A DNA stretch of 64,000 nucleotides from Polyangiaceae bacterium (GCA_947475525.1 CANJMI010000003.1:1-64000); one strand, 5' to 3'; positions 8,907 through 20,503 are shown, counted from the first letter of the stretch. The notes: a model not told the origin generated them from the letters alone. A program made the numbers and translations.

Positions 8907-10064
8907 ATGGTCCCACCCTCGCAGTCAGAATTTCCGGCCGTCTGGGCCGAGGTTCGCGTTGGAGAGAACCTCGTCAAGCTGCTAAAGGACGGCGACCAGG
9001 CTTACCCTGCGATGCTCGCCGCGATCGCTGCGGCGACCGAGACTATCTGCCTCGAGACGTACATTCTTCGTGATGACGCGACGGGCAATCGCTTCCTCGA
9101 TGCCTTGTGTTCACGGGCACGCGCTGGGGTGGTCGTGCTGTTGATGTTCGACGCGTGGGGAAGTGACGTCTCCGGTGCCGCGCTCAATTCCCTTCGTGAA
9201 GCTGGCGTGCACGTGAGTGCGTTCCGACCGTGGCGTCTTAGCGGCTCTATCGCGCGGGTGCTCGCGCGGCATCGTCGTCGAAATCACCGTAAATCGCTGG
9301 TCGTGGACGGATCGGTCGGCTTCACCGGTGGGATGAACGTCAGCGATGATTATGCGTCCGTCGCGGACGGCGGAGCGGGCTGGCGTGACACGCACTTGGG
9401 CATCGTGGGCCCCGGAGCGCGTGCTCTCGAGACTTTGTTCTTGGAGACGTGGCGTCGCAACCGCGGGCCCGCGTTCGACAGGTCGCGCTTTCGCAGGCCA
9501 GCGGTCGTGGAGTCGTCGTCGCTCCGCATTGTCGGCAATGGCCTCGTTCGTGGGCGCAAGCTTGTCCGGCGCGCATACGAAGAGGCGTTCTCACTCGCGA
9601 AAGACCGCATCTTCGTCACGAACGCGTATTTTCTGCCGCCTCCACAGCTGGTGCGCACGCTGATCGGCGCGGCCTCACGCGGCGTGCGTGTGGCGGTGGT
9701 TCTCGCTGGCACCACCGACGTAAAGCTCGTGCTCTACGCGGCGCGAGGGCTGTACCCGGCGCTGCTTGGCGCGGGCATTGAACTCTACGAGTGGTCCGGA
9801 GAGCATGTGCTTCACGCGAAGACCGCCGTTGTCGACGGGCGCTGGACGACCGTTGGCTCGACGAACCTCGACCCTCTCTCCTTGACGATGAACCTCGAAG
9901 TCAACGCGATCGTCGTCGACCGCGAATTCGGCGCGGCCGCCGAGCGACTCTTCATCGCCGATCTTGTGCACTGCCGACGAATCTCGTTCGACTCGCTGGA
10001 ACGTTACGGACTGTTCGAACGAGTGCTCTCGTGGCTCGCGTGGCGCGTGCGGCTCTGGCTCTGA
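8907..10064 (+). CDS. Phospholipase D-family protein, cardiolipin synthase-like
   Basis: 385 aa with two PLD motifs: HRKSLVVDGSVGFTGGMN in the middle and HAKTAVVDGRWTTVGSTN near the C-terminus, each with the HxKxxxxD core followed by G(S/G). The pair makes one active site for phosphatidyl transfer. The absence of N-terminal membrane helices resembles the ClsB branch rather than ClsA. It probably condenses phospholipids to cardiolipin at the inner membrane, though other PLD reactions are possible. It converges with ppk2, leaving 34 bp between stops. Confidence 0.85.
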   Translation: MVPPSQSEFPAVWAEVRVGENLVKLLKDGDQAYPAMLAAIAAATETICLETYILRDDATGNRFLDALCSRARAGVVVLLMFDAWGSDVSGAALNSLREAGVHVSAFRPWRLSGSIARVLARHRRRNHRKSLVVDGSVGFTGGMNVSDDYASVADGGAGWRDTHLGIVGPGARALETLFLETWRRNRGPAFDRSRFRRPAVVESSSLRIVGNGLVRGRKLVRRAYEEAFSLAKDRIFVTNAYFLPPPQLVRTLIGAASRGVRVAVVLAGTTDVKLVLYAARGLYPALLGAGIELYEWSGEHVLHAKTAVVDGRWTTVGSTNLDPLSLTMNLEVNAIVVDREFGAAAERLFIADLVHCRRISFDSLERYGLFERVLSWLAWRVRLWL

Positions 10065-10098
10065 CGCGCTCGCCGAGTCGGAACCCGATGACGGGCGC

Positions 10099-11178
10099 TC
10101 AGTAGCGCTCGGGGACGAAGCGCTGCTTCTCACGCGGTGGTCGCTTGTAGCCTTTGTCTTTTTGCCGCGGGGGAAACGTCAGCCGATCGCGCGGGAGCAC
10201 GTCTTCGTAGGAAACCTGCGAGAGAAGGTGCTGAATGCAGTTTAGACGCGCGCGCCGCTTGTCGTCAGCCTCGACGACCCACCAGGGAGCGTCGCTCTTG
10301 TCGGTGCGATCGAACATCGCGTCTTTCGCGCGGGAAAAATCCACCCAGCGTGCGCGTGCTTCGAGGTCCATCGGGCTGATTTTCCAGCGCTTGCTCGGCG
10401 TAGTCGCCCGATCCCGAAAGCGGCTCTCTTGGTGCTCGTCGCTCACGCTAAACCAGTACTTCACGAGCACGATGCCCGCGCGTACCAGCATCCGTTCGAA
10501 CTCCGGGCAGGACTCGAGAAACTCCTCGTACTCGGGCTTCGTGCAGAACCCCATCACGTGCTCGACCCCAGCGCGGTTGTACCAGCTGCGATCAAAAAGA
10601 ACGATCTCACCTGCCGCCGGCAAGTGCGTCACGTAGCGCTGGAAGTACCATTGGGACTTCTCGCGTTCGGTCGGCGTTCCGAGTGCGACGACGCGGCACC
10701 CGCGCGGGTTCAGCGGTGCCGAAATCGTCTTGATGGCGCCACCTTTGCCGGCGGCGTCTCGCCCTTCGAAGATCACGAGCACGCGAAGGCCGCGGTGCTT
10801 TACCCAGGTCTGGAGTTTCACGAGCTCGGTTTGGAGCTTCTCGAGTTGCTTCTCGTAGAATGATTTCTCGATGCGGCCCTTCTTGTCGACCGGTGTGCCA
10901 ACTTCGTTCGTGGCGGCCTTCGGCTTCGCGTCGGTCTTCGACTTCGCGTCGGCCTTCGACTTCGCGTCGGCCTTCGGCTTCGCGTCGGCCTTCGGCTTCG
11001 CGTCGGCCTTCGACTTCGCGTCGGTCTTCGGCTTCGTGTCGGCCTTCGGCTTCGCGTCGGCCTTCGACTTCGCGCGCGTCTTCGACTTCGCGTCGGTCTT
11101 CGGCTTCGCGCGCGTCTTCAGAGTGTCGGTTGCTGCTTTCGAATTGGGGCTCTTTGATGTCGAGGCTTGCGCTGCCAT
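10099..11178 (-). CDS. ppk2: Polyphosphate kinase 2 with Lys-rich repeat extension
   Basis: 359 aa. Residues ~100-350 are a PPK2 domain: Walker A GRDAAGKGGAIK, FDRSWYNRAGVEHVMGFC, the lid-like SRFRDRATTPSKRWKISPMD and WWVVEADDKRRARLNCI. It transfers phosphate between polyphosphate and nucleoside diphosphates. Residues ~15-90 are a low-complexity tract of KADAKPKADAKSK-type units, strongly basic, not part of the catalytic core. That tail could bind polyphosphate or nucleic acid (inference). The start ATG at 11178 is the only one before the repeat. 174 bp separate it from the divergent tRNA-Pro. Confidence 0.9.
   Translation of the reverse strand: MAAQASTSKSPNSKAATDTLKTRAKPKTDAKSKTRAKSKADAKPKADTKPKTDAKSKADAKPKADAKPKADAKSKADAKSKTDAKPKAATNEVGTPVDKKGRIEKSFYEKQLEKLQTELVKLQTWVKHRGLRVLVIFEGRDAAGKGGAIKTISAPLNPRGCRVVALGTPTEREKSQWYFQRYVTHLPAAGEIVLFDRSWYNRAGVEHVMGFCTKPEYEEFLESCPEFERMLVRAGIVLVKYWFSVSDEHQESRFRDRATTPSKRWKISPMDLEARARWVDFSRAKDAMFDRTDKSDAPWWVVEADDKRRARLNCIQHLLSQVSYEDVLPRDRLTFPPRQKDKGYKRPPREKQRFVPERY
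10916..11119 (-). repeat. In-frame 18-bp tandem repeats inside ppk2
   Basis: About eleven imperfect copies of an 18-bp unit (plus-strand form TTCGCGTCGGCCTTCGAC, with C/T and A/G variants) code for the DAKxKA units of the PPK2 N-terminal tail. A unit length of a whole number of codons keeps the frame, so copy number can change by slippage without killing the gene. Confidence 0.85.
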
Positions 11179-11352
11179 AGTCGTTCGTTCTCCGCTGCGG
11201 TGACGTGGGCTCCACCGAACATCGAAGGGTACGCCTTCGGCCTAAGTCGCGGCAAGCACGCTCCGCGATATCGCGCTTCCAAAGGTGCGAGGCTTGGGCT
11301 AGGGTCCCCCGACTCGCGCCGACGTCCCTTCGGGGGCCCGGCCGTGGGGGTA

Positions 11353-11427
<75 letters not shown>

Positions 11428-11460
11428 CCGTTCTTGTGGCGTGTACCACCGAGGAAAAGG

Positions 11461-11482
11461 CTACCCAATCGGGTGGTCTTTT
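11461..11482 (+). terminator. Probable rho-independent terminator after tRNA-Pro
   Basis: CTACCC, loop AATC, GGGTGG (6 bp stem with one wobble) followed by TCTTTT. It lies 34 bp past the tRNA and in its orientation. Confidence 0.5.
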
Positions 11483-11511
11483 CGCGTTTGTGGGCGCGGC
11501 GTGTTCGAAGC

Positions 11512-12054
11512 TCACGCGAACGTGGCCGAAGTTAACGTGGTCTCGAAGGTCGCGTCCGAAGCGGTCACGTAGAGCTGGTTTTCGGTGCGGACCATGTCGA
11601 GCTCGAGGTTGCGTTTCAGCTTCGACGCGAGCTGGTCGAGGAAATTGGGATCGAGGAGCGTGAGCTCGATCGTCTCGAGTTTGTGAATCGCCCGCGTGGC
11701 GGCTTCACGCTGCAACAGCGCAAGGTCGGTCGAGCTCCACACGGCAACGCGCCGCGCCGCCTTTGAGGCTTTGTGGAGGCGCTCGGCTGAAGGCGCGCCG
11801 ACGTCGATCCACGCGAGCAAGATGCCAGTCGGATCGTGCACCGCGATCGGTGGGTCTTCGGCTGAGGACAGCCCGCCTTTGCTGAACGCGATGCCCTCTT
11901 CGTACGACAAGCAGTACGCCAAGGTTCGCGTCAGCAAGTAGCGAAGGGACTCCGAAGGGTGCTGCGCGAGCCGCAGATCGAGCGTCTCGTACACGCCGCG
12001 GTCGACGTCCGAGAGGCCAACCACGACGTGGTACATGGTAGCGGAGAGCGCCAT
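11512..12054 (-). CDS. yaeQ: YaeQ family protein
   Basis: 180 aa, typical length for YaeQ. Family features are the N-terminal MALSATMYHVVVGLSDVDRG with VYETLDLRLAQHPSESLRYL, LAYCLSYEEGIAFSKGGL, and LLAWIDVGAPSAERLHKASK. YaeQ has a PD-(D/E)xK-nuclease-like fold; the biochemical role is not settled (linked in enterobacteria to RfaH-like phenotypes). It lies 97 bp downstream of the glutathione peroxidase gene on the same strand. Confident in family, not in function. Confidence 0.88.
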   Translation of the reverse strand: MALSATMYHVVVGLSDVDRGVYETLDLRLAQHPSESLRYLLTRTLAYCLSYEEGIAFSKGGLSSAEDPPIAVHDPTGILLAWIDVGAPSAERLHKASKAARRVAVWSSTDLALLQREAATRAIHKLETIELTLLDPNFLDQLASKLKRNLELDMVRTENQLYVTASDATFETTLTSATFA

Positions 12055-12151
12055 AGCGACCGCATGCTACTCGGTCCCGTTCGGCTCAGCTCGGCGCATT
12101 GCGCGTACGGCTTGTCGAGGCGGTTGGCCCCCCAGTGTGTCCGCTCTACTC

Positions 12152-12706
12152 TCAGAGCGCGGCTTCGATTGCGGTGAGCACTTCGGGCGCGCCGGGCACC
12201 ACCCTCGGAGCGAAGCGCGCTCGCACGGCGCCGTCTCGTCCAACGAGGAATTTCTCGAAGTTCCAGCTGATGTCACTGCCGCCACCGACCGCGCTGCCGA
12301 TGAGCCACTGGTAGAGCGGGCTGCGCTCAGCGCCGTTCACGTCTTGCTTCTCGAGGATGGGAAAGTCGACGCCGTACGTCGCCTTGCAGAACGTCGCGAT
12401 CTCTTCCGGGGTGCCGGGTTCCTGTCCGAGGAACTGGTTGCACGGGGCACCGACGACGAGAAATCCGCGCTCTTTGTAGCTCGTTGCGAGCTTCTCGAGC
12501 TCGGCGTACTGAGGAGTGAGTCCGCAACGGCTCGCTACGTTTACGAACAGCACGACTTTGCCCTCGAGCTCGGCGCTCGGAAGTGCGCTTCCGTCGAGGC
12601 GCCGAAGCGCGATGTTCGCGAGTGCCGAAGGTCCACCTTCGGGCGGAGCGCCGTAGGCGGCGCGGTTGACGGTGGAAACGACGGCGTCTTTGAGTTTATC
12701 GAACAT
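12152..12706 (-). CDS. Glutathione peroxidase-family thiol peroxidase (Cys type)
   Basis: 184 aa. The peroxidatic segment NVASRCGLTPQY carries Cys rather than selenocysteine, GAPCNQFLGQEPG holds the Gln-containing motif, and WNFEKFLV holds the catalytic Trp/Asn. These enzymes reduce hydroperoxides, usually with thioredoxin when Cys-based. The Cys form is notable because the genome encodes a selenocysteine system nearby. A ~30-residue N-terminal extension without a clear signal peptide precedes the domain; an internal start is possible. Confidence 0.88.
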   Translation of the reverse strand: MFDKLKDAVVSTVNRAAYGAPPEGGPSALANIALRRLDGSALPSAELEGKVVLFVNVASRCGLTPQYAELEKLATSYKERGFLVVGAPCNQFLGQEPGTPEEIATFCKATYGVDFPILEKQDVNGAERSPLYQWLIGSAVGGGSDISWNFEKFLVGRDGAVRARFAPRVVPGAPEVLTAIEAAL

Positions 12707-12817
12707 CTGGAGTTCCTTCGTAGCGAGCGCAGCTCCGGGCCGAAGAGGCCCTTTTTGTTGCGCGAGAATGGGAAGCCATTAGCACGCCGCCGCCGCCGAT
12801 GCCGCGCCCCGCGCGCG

Positions 12818-15013
<2,196 letters not shown>

Positions 15014-15324
15014 CGTCGCGAGCCGGCGGAGGGTGTTTTGGTACAAGGTATTGATCAGCTCATGCGGGTGAGAAAGGCGGCGCAATGCGGAGAAGGATTG
15101 TGCGTCCGGCGACCGCGGTTGTGACCAATCGAGTTTGGACGCATTGCCAAGCACGTTGGCGGCATGTTCGATGGAGGAGTTACCGGGCATCGTGGCGAGC
15201 ATATCCCCCGCTTGCAGGCGTGTGGGGTGCGTATCGCCGAGGAAGCTCGGTGTGAGCACCGGCTGCGCGTCCGCCGGCCTCGGCGCAAGCTTCTCCAAAG
15301 GACCGCCTTCGCGTACCCTTCTCT
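15014..15324. promoter_or_regulatory. Divergent intergenic region between the protease and FG-GAP genes
   Basis: 311 bp between the chosen protease start and the FG-GAP lipoprotein start. It probably carries both promoters. I see no clear hairpin, no sigma54-type GG-N10-GC core I would defend, and no recognisable protein in either direction apart from the open upstream frame of the protease. Confidence 0.3.
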
Positions 15325-17604
15325 GTGATGATTTCCTTTTTCGCGCGCCGAGCGCCGCTGGTTTCGCTTCCCGCGGCCGTGCTCGTCATCGGGGCGATTG
15401 CGTGGTCTTCGTGCACATCATCAGAGACGGTACCGTTCAGTCTCTGCGCGAATCCGCCATGCGACGCTGGCGGGACGGGCGGCATGGCGTCGTCGAGTTC
15501 TGGTTTCGGATTTGGCGGCAACGACTGCCCCACGGCGCAGACGTGCCAGGCGACATGTTGCGCGGAGGGCCAATTCTGCGCGCTCGGGACCCTGTGCGCC
15601 GTCGATCAGGGGACGTGCTCCGGGGCCGATGATTGCGGGTTCGATAGCTACTGCGAAGGCGGAGCATGCATCCCTTACGGTCTGCCTCCTGAACACGATC
15701 GCGATGAAAAGTGCGTGCTCGCGGCGAGCGTCGACGCGATTCTTCCGAGCGTGCAATGCCGCTGGACTGGGCCGCCGATGGGCGACACCGCGCCCGGTCA
15801 CTTTCAGGTGATGAGCACACCGGTCGTCGTCGATTTCAACTTCGACGGCGATCCGAAGACCCTCTCGCCTTCGATCGTCTTCACGTCGTTCCCGACGGCC
15901 AACAGCTACCATTCGCCGGGCGTGCTCCGAGTGATAAGCGGCGAGGACTGCTCCCAGCAGTTCACCATGAACGCGGCCGGCGATGCGACCATGTCGCCTT
16001 CGGGAGTCGCGCTGGGTGATCTCGACGGTGACGGGCGCGCGGAGATCGTGGCTCCTGCTCACGCCGGCGGTCTGCTCGCGTTCGCCTACGATTCCGTCAG
16101 CAAAACGTTCGCTCGCAGGTGGCATTCGGGCACGTGCGTGAACGGCATCGTGACGACCCCCGACACCACGGGCTCGACCGACCAGTGGAGCGGCCCATCG
16201 ATTCACGATCTCGACGACGACGGTAAGCCCGAGATCATCTACGGCGGCACGGTCTACGGCCACGACGGGTGCATCCGCTCCGCCAAGCTCGGCTTCCCCG
16301 CCTACAGCAAGGGCGTCGTTCCGGTGATCGCCGATGTCGACGAGGATGGCGTGGTCGAGCTTGTTTTGGGTAACGCGATCCACGAGTGGAAAAACGGCGA
16401 TTGGGTTGCGGAGTCGTACTTCAAAGCGGGCTCGCTGACTCAAGGACAGGTGGCCGTCGCCGAGCTCGGGAACTACCCGCTCGCCTCGTTCGGGAATCAG
16501 GATCGCCCTGAAATCGTTGTGATTGCGAGTGGATTGGCGCGCGTTCAGACCTTGGAGGGGACCGTCGTCTTCGGCCCGTTCGCCGTGCCGGGTGGCGGCA
16601 CCGCGGGGCCCCCGACCGTTGCCGATTTTGACGGTGACGGGCGGCGCGAGTTCGCCACTGCCGGAGGCTCGAAGTACGCCGTGTTCGACCTCGATTGCGT
16701 GCTCGGTGGCGACCCGAAAAATTGCGGCGGCATGGCGAAGACCTCCGGCATTCTCTGGTCGCAGACCTCGCAGGATCAGACCTCGAACGTCACCGGCTCG
16801 AGCGTCTTCGACTTCGACGCCGACGGCGCGGCCGAGGCGGTGTACGCGGATGAGTGCTTCCTCCGTATCTACGAAGGGGCCACTGGCAAGGTGCTCTACA
16901 GCGCGGCCCGGTCGAGCGGCACGACCTACGAGAACCCGGTGGTCGTCGACGTCGATGGCGACTACCGCACCGAGATCGTTTCGTCCGTGAATGACTATGC
17001 CGGCACGCTCAACTGCCCCGCCACCGATCCGCTCTTCCCGGCCGCAAAGTTCGAGAAAAACCACGGCATCGTGGTGCTCCGCGACGAGAATGACCACTGG
17101 GCCGCGTCACGTCCGGTGTGGAACCAGCACGCTTATGCCGTGACCCACGTCGGAGACGCGGGCGCCATCCCGAAAACCAACGCGGTCAAGCTGAACTGGA
17201 AAGACCAAACGCTCAACAATTTCCGCCAAAACGTGCAAGGTGGCCTCGTCGCCCTGGGCGTCCCTGATCTGACGGCCGGCGGGGACGTCGGCATCGTCAA
17301 TTGCAACGGCGGCGAGGCGTACATCGAAGCCCGCGTCTGCAACCGAGGCACCCTGCCGATGGTCTCCGGAACCGAGGTCGCCTTTTACGAAGGCATGCCC
17401 GATGGGCCCGAGCTCTGCCGCGCGCAGATCCCGGTGGCCCTTCAGCCTGCGGAGTGCATGATCGTCGGCTGCAATGCGCTGCTCGGCGACAAGGTTGTCG
17501 ATGTCCATGTCCTCGTGGATCCGGACTCCCTCACCGAGGAGTGCCACGAGAAAAACAACACGGCGCTCTACCACGAGGTCGGCTGCGGAAGGGTTCCCGG
17601 CTGA
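15325..17604 (+). CDS. FG-GAP/VCBS-repeat lipoprotein with a CARDB-like C-terminus
   Basis: 759 aa. A hydrophobic leader ends at AWSSC, so a lipoprotein is likely. A Cys-rich segment (residues ~60-120) precedes a region of at least five FG-GAP/VCBS-type units recognisable as DxDxDGxxE: VVVDFNFDGD, LGDLDGDGRAEIV, IHDLDDDGKPEIIYGG, IADVDEDGVVEL, VADFDGDGRREF. These fold as Ca-binding beta-propeller blades. The last ~110 residues resemble a CARDB adhesion module (VCNRGTLPMVSGTEVAFYEG). A surface binding or adhesion role is inferred. The start may be the GTG at 15325 or the ATG directly after it. Confidence 0.8.
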   Translation: MMISFFARRAPLVSLPAAVLVIGAIAWSSCTSSETVPFSLCANPPCDAGGTGGMASSSSGFGFGGNDCPTAQTCQATCCAEGQFCALGTLCAVDQGTCSGADDCGFDSYCEGGACIPYGLPPEHDRDEKCVLAASVDAILPSVQCRWTGPPMGDTAPGHFQVMSTPVVVDFNFDGDPKTLSPSIVFTSFPTANSYHSPGVLRVISGEDCSQQFTMNAAGDATMSPSGVALGDLDGDGRAEIVAPAHAGGLLAFAYDSVSKTFARRWHSGTCVNGIVTTPDTTGSTDQWSGPSIHDLDDDGKPEIIYGGTVYGHDGCIRSAKLGFPAYSKGVVPVIADVDEDGVVELVLGNAIHEWKNGDWVAESYFKAGSLTQGQVAVAELGNYPLASFGNQDRPEIVVIASGLARVQTLEGTVVFGPFAVPGGGTAGPPTVADFDGDGRREFATAGGSKYAVFDLDCVLGGDPKNCGGMAKTSGILWSQTSQDQTSNVTGSSVFDFDADGAAEAVYADECFLRIYEGATGKVLYSAARSSGTTYENPVVVDVDGDYRTEIVSSVNDYAGTLNCPATDPLFPAAKFEKNHGIVVLRDENDHWAASRPVWNQHAYAVTHVGDAGAIPKTNAVKLNWKDQTLNNFRQNVQGGLVALGVPDLTAGGDVGIVNCNGGEAYIEARVCNRGTLPMVSGTEVAFYEGMPDGPELCRAQIPVALQPAECMIVGCNALLGDKVVDVHVLVDPDSLTEECHEKNNTALYHEVGCGRVPG

Positions 17605-17625
17605 GGCGTGCCGGCCCACAAAACA

Positions 17626-17659
17626 CAACCGCCCGAGGTCCGAAGACTTCAGGCGGTTG
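17626..17659. terminator. Inverted repeat between convergent genes
   Basis: CAACCGCC and GGCGGTTG are perfect 8-bp arms around an 18-nt loop, placed between the FG-GAP gene stop and the stop of the small lipoprotein gene. There is no clean T-run on either side, so the terminator role is inferred from position. Confidence 0.35.
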
Positions 17660-17704
17660 CGCGTTCCAATTGAAACTGTCCGTCAGCGAACGCTGACAGT
17701 CAGC

Positions 17705-17908
17705 TCAATGATGGGGGGCTTCGGCAGCCGGGGCGGCCGAGTCGGCAGGCTTGGCATCGGCCGCAGGCGCGTCGGCCTTGGGGGCCTCAACTGCCGCAGC
17801 CGTGTCGGCCGGCTTGGCATCGGCCGCGGGGGCCTCAGCAGCCGGGGTGGCCGGACCGCAAGCAACTGCACTGAACATTGCGAACATCGTAACGAATAGG
17901 GTCTTCAT
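17705..17908 (-). CDS. Small Ala/Pro-rich lipoprotein
   Basis: 67 aa: MKTLFVTMFAMFSAVACG is a short leader with a Cys at the expected cleavage point, and the remaining ~50 residues are only Ala, Pro, Asp, Lys, Glu, Thr, Ser and Val in PAADAKPAD-type repeats, ending in HH. Such low-complexity envelope lipoproteins are common in myxobacteria and have no assigned function. It looks real because the leader is well formed and the frame is isolated; no partner gene is evident. Confidence 0.6.
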   Translation of the reverse strand: MKTLFVTMFAMFSAVACGPATPAAEAPAADAKPADTAAAVEAPKADAPAADAKPADSAAPAAEAPHH

Positions 17909-18038
17909 AATTCTTTCGAGCTCCTTGAGCTATAGAGACGCGCGACCTTAGAAGGACGGCTCACCTGAATCCAGATTTCTTCAAAAATCGCGATCGTGGG
18001 GGCCTGCGTGGCGCGGTCCAGCCAGGCCTGCTTGCCGT

Positions 18039-19964
18039 TCAGGTGTCGATGGCGAATCCAGTTTCGCGGTAGAGCCGGTCGAAGGCGGCGGCGTACGCGG
18101 TTTCGATCACCTTCCGTTTGAGCTTCAAGGTCGGGGTGAGTTCACCGCGTTCTTGGCTGAAATCCCGATCCAGAATGAGGAATCGCCTTACGTGCTCGAC
18201 CGAGGCGAGGTTTCGGTTGCCCGCGTGGACGGCGTCTCGCATTCGGGCGACCAGCTCAGGCCGCAAGACCACCCGTGCGAGGGCCTGCTCGAGCGCGACG
18301 GTTCTGCCGGCGGGGTTGTCGAGGAGCTCGCGCTCGCGTTCCTTGAACTCGGCGGGAGTGACGATGCCGAGCTTGACGCCAAACTCGAGGGTTTCGACTG
18401 GGCTCGGCGCGATCAGGGCCGAGACGTAAGGCCTCCGGTCGCCGTGGGCATGCACCTGGCTTATGAGCGGACTCTGGTTCTTGATCGCGTTTTCGATGTT
18501 CGCGGGAGACAGGTTTTTACCGCCTGCCGTGATGATCAGGTGCTTTTTGCGGTCCGTGATCCGCAGGTAGCCGTCCGCATCGATGGTGCCGACGTCGCCG
18601 GTATGAAGCCAGCCATCCACCACGGTCTCGCGGGTCGCTTGCTCGTTGCCGAGGTAGCCTTTGAAGACGAATGGCCCCCGCACGAGGACCTCGCCGTCGG
18701 CGGCGATGCGGCAATCGAGGCAACTCGCGGCGCGGCCTACGGTTCCGAGCTTGGTGCGCCCCGGCAAGTTCATGTGCGTGACGACGGTCGATTCGGTCAT
18801 CCCGTAGGCCTCGAAAATCGGCAGGCCCGCCATCCAAAAGAGCTCGAGGATCTCGGGGGCAATCGGTGCCGCGCCGGTCACGAACCAGCGCACCCGTCCA
18901 CCGAACGCCTCGCGGATCCTTCGGAAAACGACGCGGTGCGCGGCCGCGTATGGGAGCCGCAGGTGGACCGGAAGCGGCCTGTTCGCGAGCAGGTGGGGTA
19001 GCGCAAGTTTGCCGATCGCGACCGCCGCCGCAAACGCGCGACGCACGGCGAGCGGCTTTTTTTCAAGCTCGGCCTGGAGCTTCGCGTACGCCTTTTCGAA
19101 CACCCGCGGCACGGATCCAAACAGCGTGGGTTGGACCTCGAGGAGTTCGTTTAGGACGGCCCCCATTCTCGACGCATACGCGGTCGTCACGCCGCTGGAG
19201 ATCCGCGCGTAAAACCCGAAGACGCGCTCGGCCGCGTGGGCCATCGGTAGAAAATTCAGTGAAAGATCGTCTTCGAAGAGCTGAAGATCGTCGGATTGCG
19301 CACTTAGCACCGCCAGAACGTTCGCGTGCGCGACCATCGCGCCCTTCGGCGGACCGGTCGTTCCCGAGGTGTAGATCAAGATGGCCGTATCGGACGGGAG
19401 GAGCGCATCTTGTGCTGCGGCGACCTGCTCGTGGCTCCACGGTTCGCCCGCGAATTCGGCTGGGGAGGTGACGCGGGCGTCGCGATGTTTGCTGGTGTCG
19501 TAGAGCGCCTGAGTCCACGGCACGATGCGCTCGAGGCGTTCGAGTCCCGCGGCCGCAAGGAGTACGCGACGGAGCTCGTCTTCGCCGTCGACGAAAATCA
19601 CCTTCACCTCGGCGTGTTCGAGGATGTAGCGGATCGCGTCAGGCGGCTGATTGGGATAGATGCCGAGGCTCACGGCCCCGAAGAGCTGCGCGCCCATGTC
19701 TTGGGTGGCCCACGGCGCACTCGTGCGACCCAGGATTGCGATGCGATCCCCTCGCTCGATGCCGGCCCGGGCGAGCCCACCCGCGACCGAGCGCGCGTGG
19801 TCGTAGAAGGCGCCCCAACTCGTGGCGAGCCAGCGTCCGTTCTGCTTTTCGTAGATAGCGGGCTTGTGCCGCGACAGCTCGGCACGGCGGCGAAAGAGCT
19901 CACCCACCGTGCGCGAGCCGCTCGCGAGCCGACGAACCGGGATGTGCGGTCCCGTCGGCAGCAT
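18039..19964 (-). CDS. fadD: Long-chain acyl-CoA synthetase (AMP-forming)
   Basis: 641 aa, full length for the long-chain FadD15/ACSL type. The P-loop motif YTSGTTGPPKG is at residues 198-208, FEAYGMTES is the A5 motif, GWLHTGDVG carries the adenine-binding Asp, and DRKKHLIITAGGKNLSP the hinge and A8 region. It activates fatty acids to acyl-CoA via an acyl-adenylate at the inner face of the membrane. Its start is 2 bp from the stop of the cyclophilin gene, so the two are co-transcribed. Confidence 0.9.
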   Translation of the reverse strand: MLPTGPHIPVRRLASGSRTVGELFRRRAELSRHKPAIYEKQNGRWLATSWGAFYDHARSVAGGLARAGIERGDRIAILGRTSAPWATQDMGAQLFGAVSLGIYPNQPPDAIRYILEHAEVKVIFVDGEDELRRVLLAAAGLERLERIVPWTQALYDTSKHRDARVTSPAEFAGEPWSHEQVAAAQDALLPSDTAILIYTSGTTGPPKGAMVAHANVLAVLSAQSDDLQLFEDDLSLNFLPMAHAAERVFGFYARISSGVTTAYASRMGAVLNELLEVQPTLFGSVPRVFEKAYAKLQAELEKKPLAVRRAFAAAVAIGKLALPHLLANRPLPVHLRLPYAAAHRVVFRRIREAFGGRVRWFVTGAAPIAPEILELFWMAGLPIFEAYGMTESTVVTHMNLPGRTKLGTVGRAASCLDCRIAADGEVLVRGPFVFKGYLGNEQATRETVVDGWLHTGDVGTIDADGYLRITDRKKHLIITAGGKNLSPANIENAIKNQSPLISQVHAHGDRRPYVSALIAPSPVETLEFGVKLGIVTPAEFKERERELLDNPAGRTVALEQALARVVLRPELVARMRDAVHAGNRNLASVEHVRRFLILDRDFSQERGELTPTLKLKRKVIETAYAAAFDRLYRETGFAIDT

Positions 19965-19966
19965 GC

Positions 19967-20503
19967 TCAGGCGCCTTCGATGACGATGCTGTTCACGCGG
20001 ATCGGAGTGGCTGGGCGATCGCCCGAGGCGGTCGGGCAGGTCTCGATTTTCTGCACGATGTCCATGCCTTCGATGATCTTGCCGAACACGGGGTGCTTCG
20101 AGCGGCCGGCCGAGAAGAAGTCGAGGTAGGCGTTGTGGACGGTGTTGATGAAAAATTGCGCGCCGCCCGAGTTCGTACCACCCGAGTTCGCCATCGACAG
20201 CGTGCCGGGTTCGTTCGAGAGCTGGTGCGCAGCGGGGTGTTCATCCTGCACGTTACCGAACGGCGACTTTCCGGTGCCCGCGCGCGAGCTCGACGGATCG
20301 ATGCTGTACTCGCAGCCGAACTGGATCATAAAGCTGCGGATGACGCGGTGGAAGTGGAGCCCGTCGTAAAACTTCCGGCCGTCTTTGTCGGCGTGCCGCG
20401 CGATGCGGATGAAGTTGTCCACCGTGATGGGCATCTTGTCGAGGTAGAGCTCCGCCTTGAAGGTGCCGAGCGTGGTGTCGAAGATCGCAACCGGATTGGC
20501 CAT
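19967..20503 (-). CDS. Cyclophilin-type peptidyl-prolyl cis-trans isomerase
   Basis: 178 aa without signal peptide, so cytosolic (PpiB-like). The fold is recognisable from the N-terminal ATFDTTLGTFKAELY-like strand, FYDGLHFHRVIRSFMIQFG with the catalytic Arg, GTLSMANSGGTNSGGAQFFI and HPVFGKIIEGMDIV. Catalyses proline isomerisation during folding. First gene of a two-gene minus-strand unit with the acyl-CoA synthetase. Divergent from the diguanylate cyclase gene with 166 bp between starts. Confidence 0.92.
   Translation of the reverse strand: MANPVAIFDTTLGTFKAELYLDKMPITVDNFIRIARHADKDGRKFYDGLHFHRVIRSFMIQFGCEYSIDPSSSRAGTGKSPFGNVQDEHPAAHQLSNEPGTLSMANSGGTNSGGAQFFINTVHNAYLDFFSAGRSKHPVFGKIIEGMDIVQKIETCPTASGDRPATPIRVNSIVIEGA

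Noticed and set aside
10916-11119. CRISPR array
   Set aside because: Repeats are contiguous 18-mers in frame with a gene, with no spacers; no cas genes in the window.
10607-11215. Glu/Arg-rich repeat ORFs overlapping ppk2 on both strands
   Set aside because: Frame-shifted reading of the 18-bp repeats of ppk2.
15421-17097. 558-codon minus-strand frame
   Set aside because: Shadow of the FG-GAP gene; no signal peptide, motif or ribosome site.
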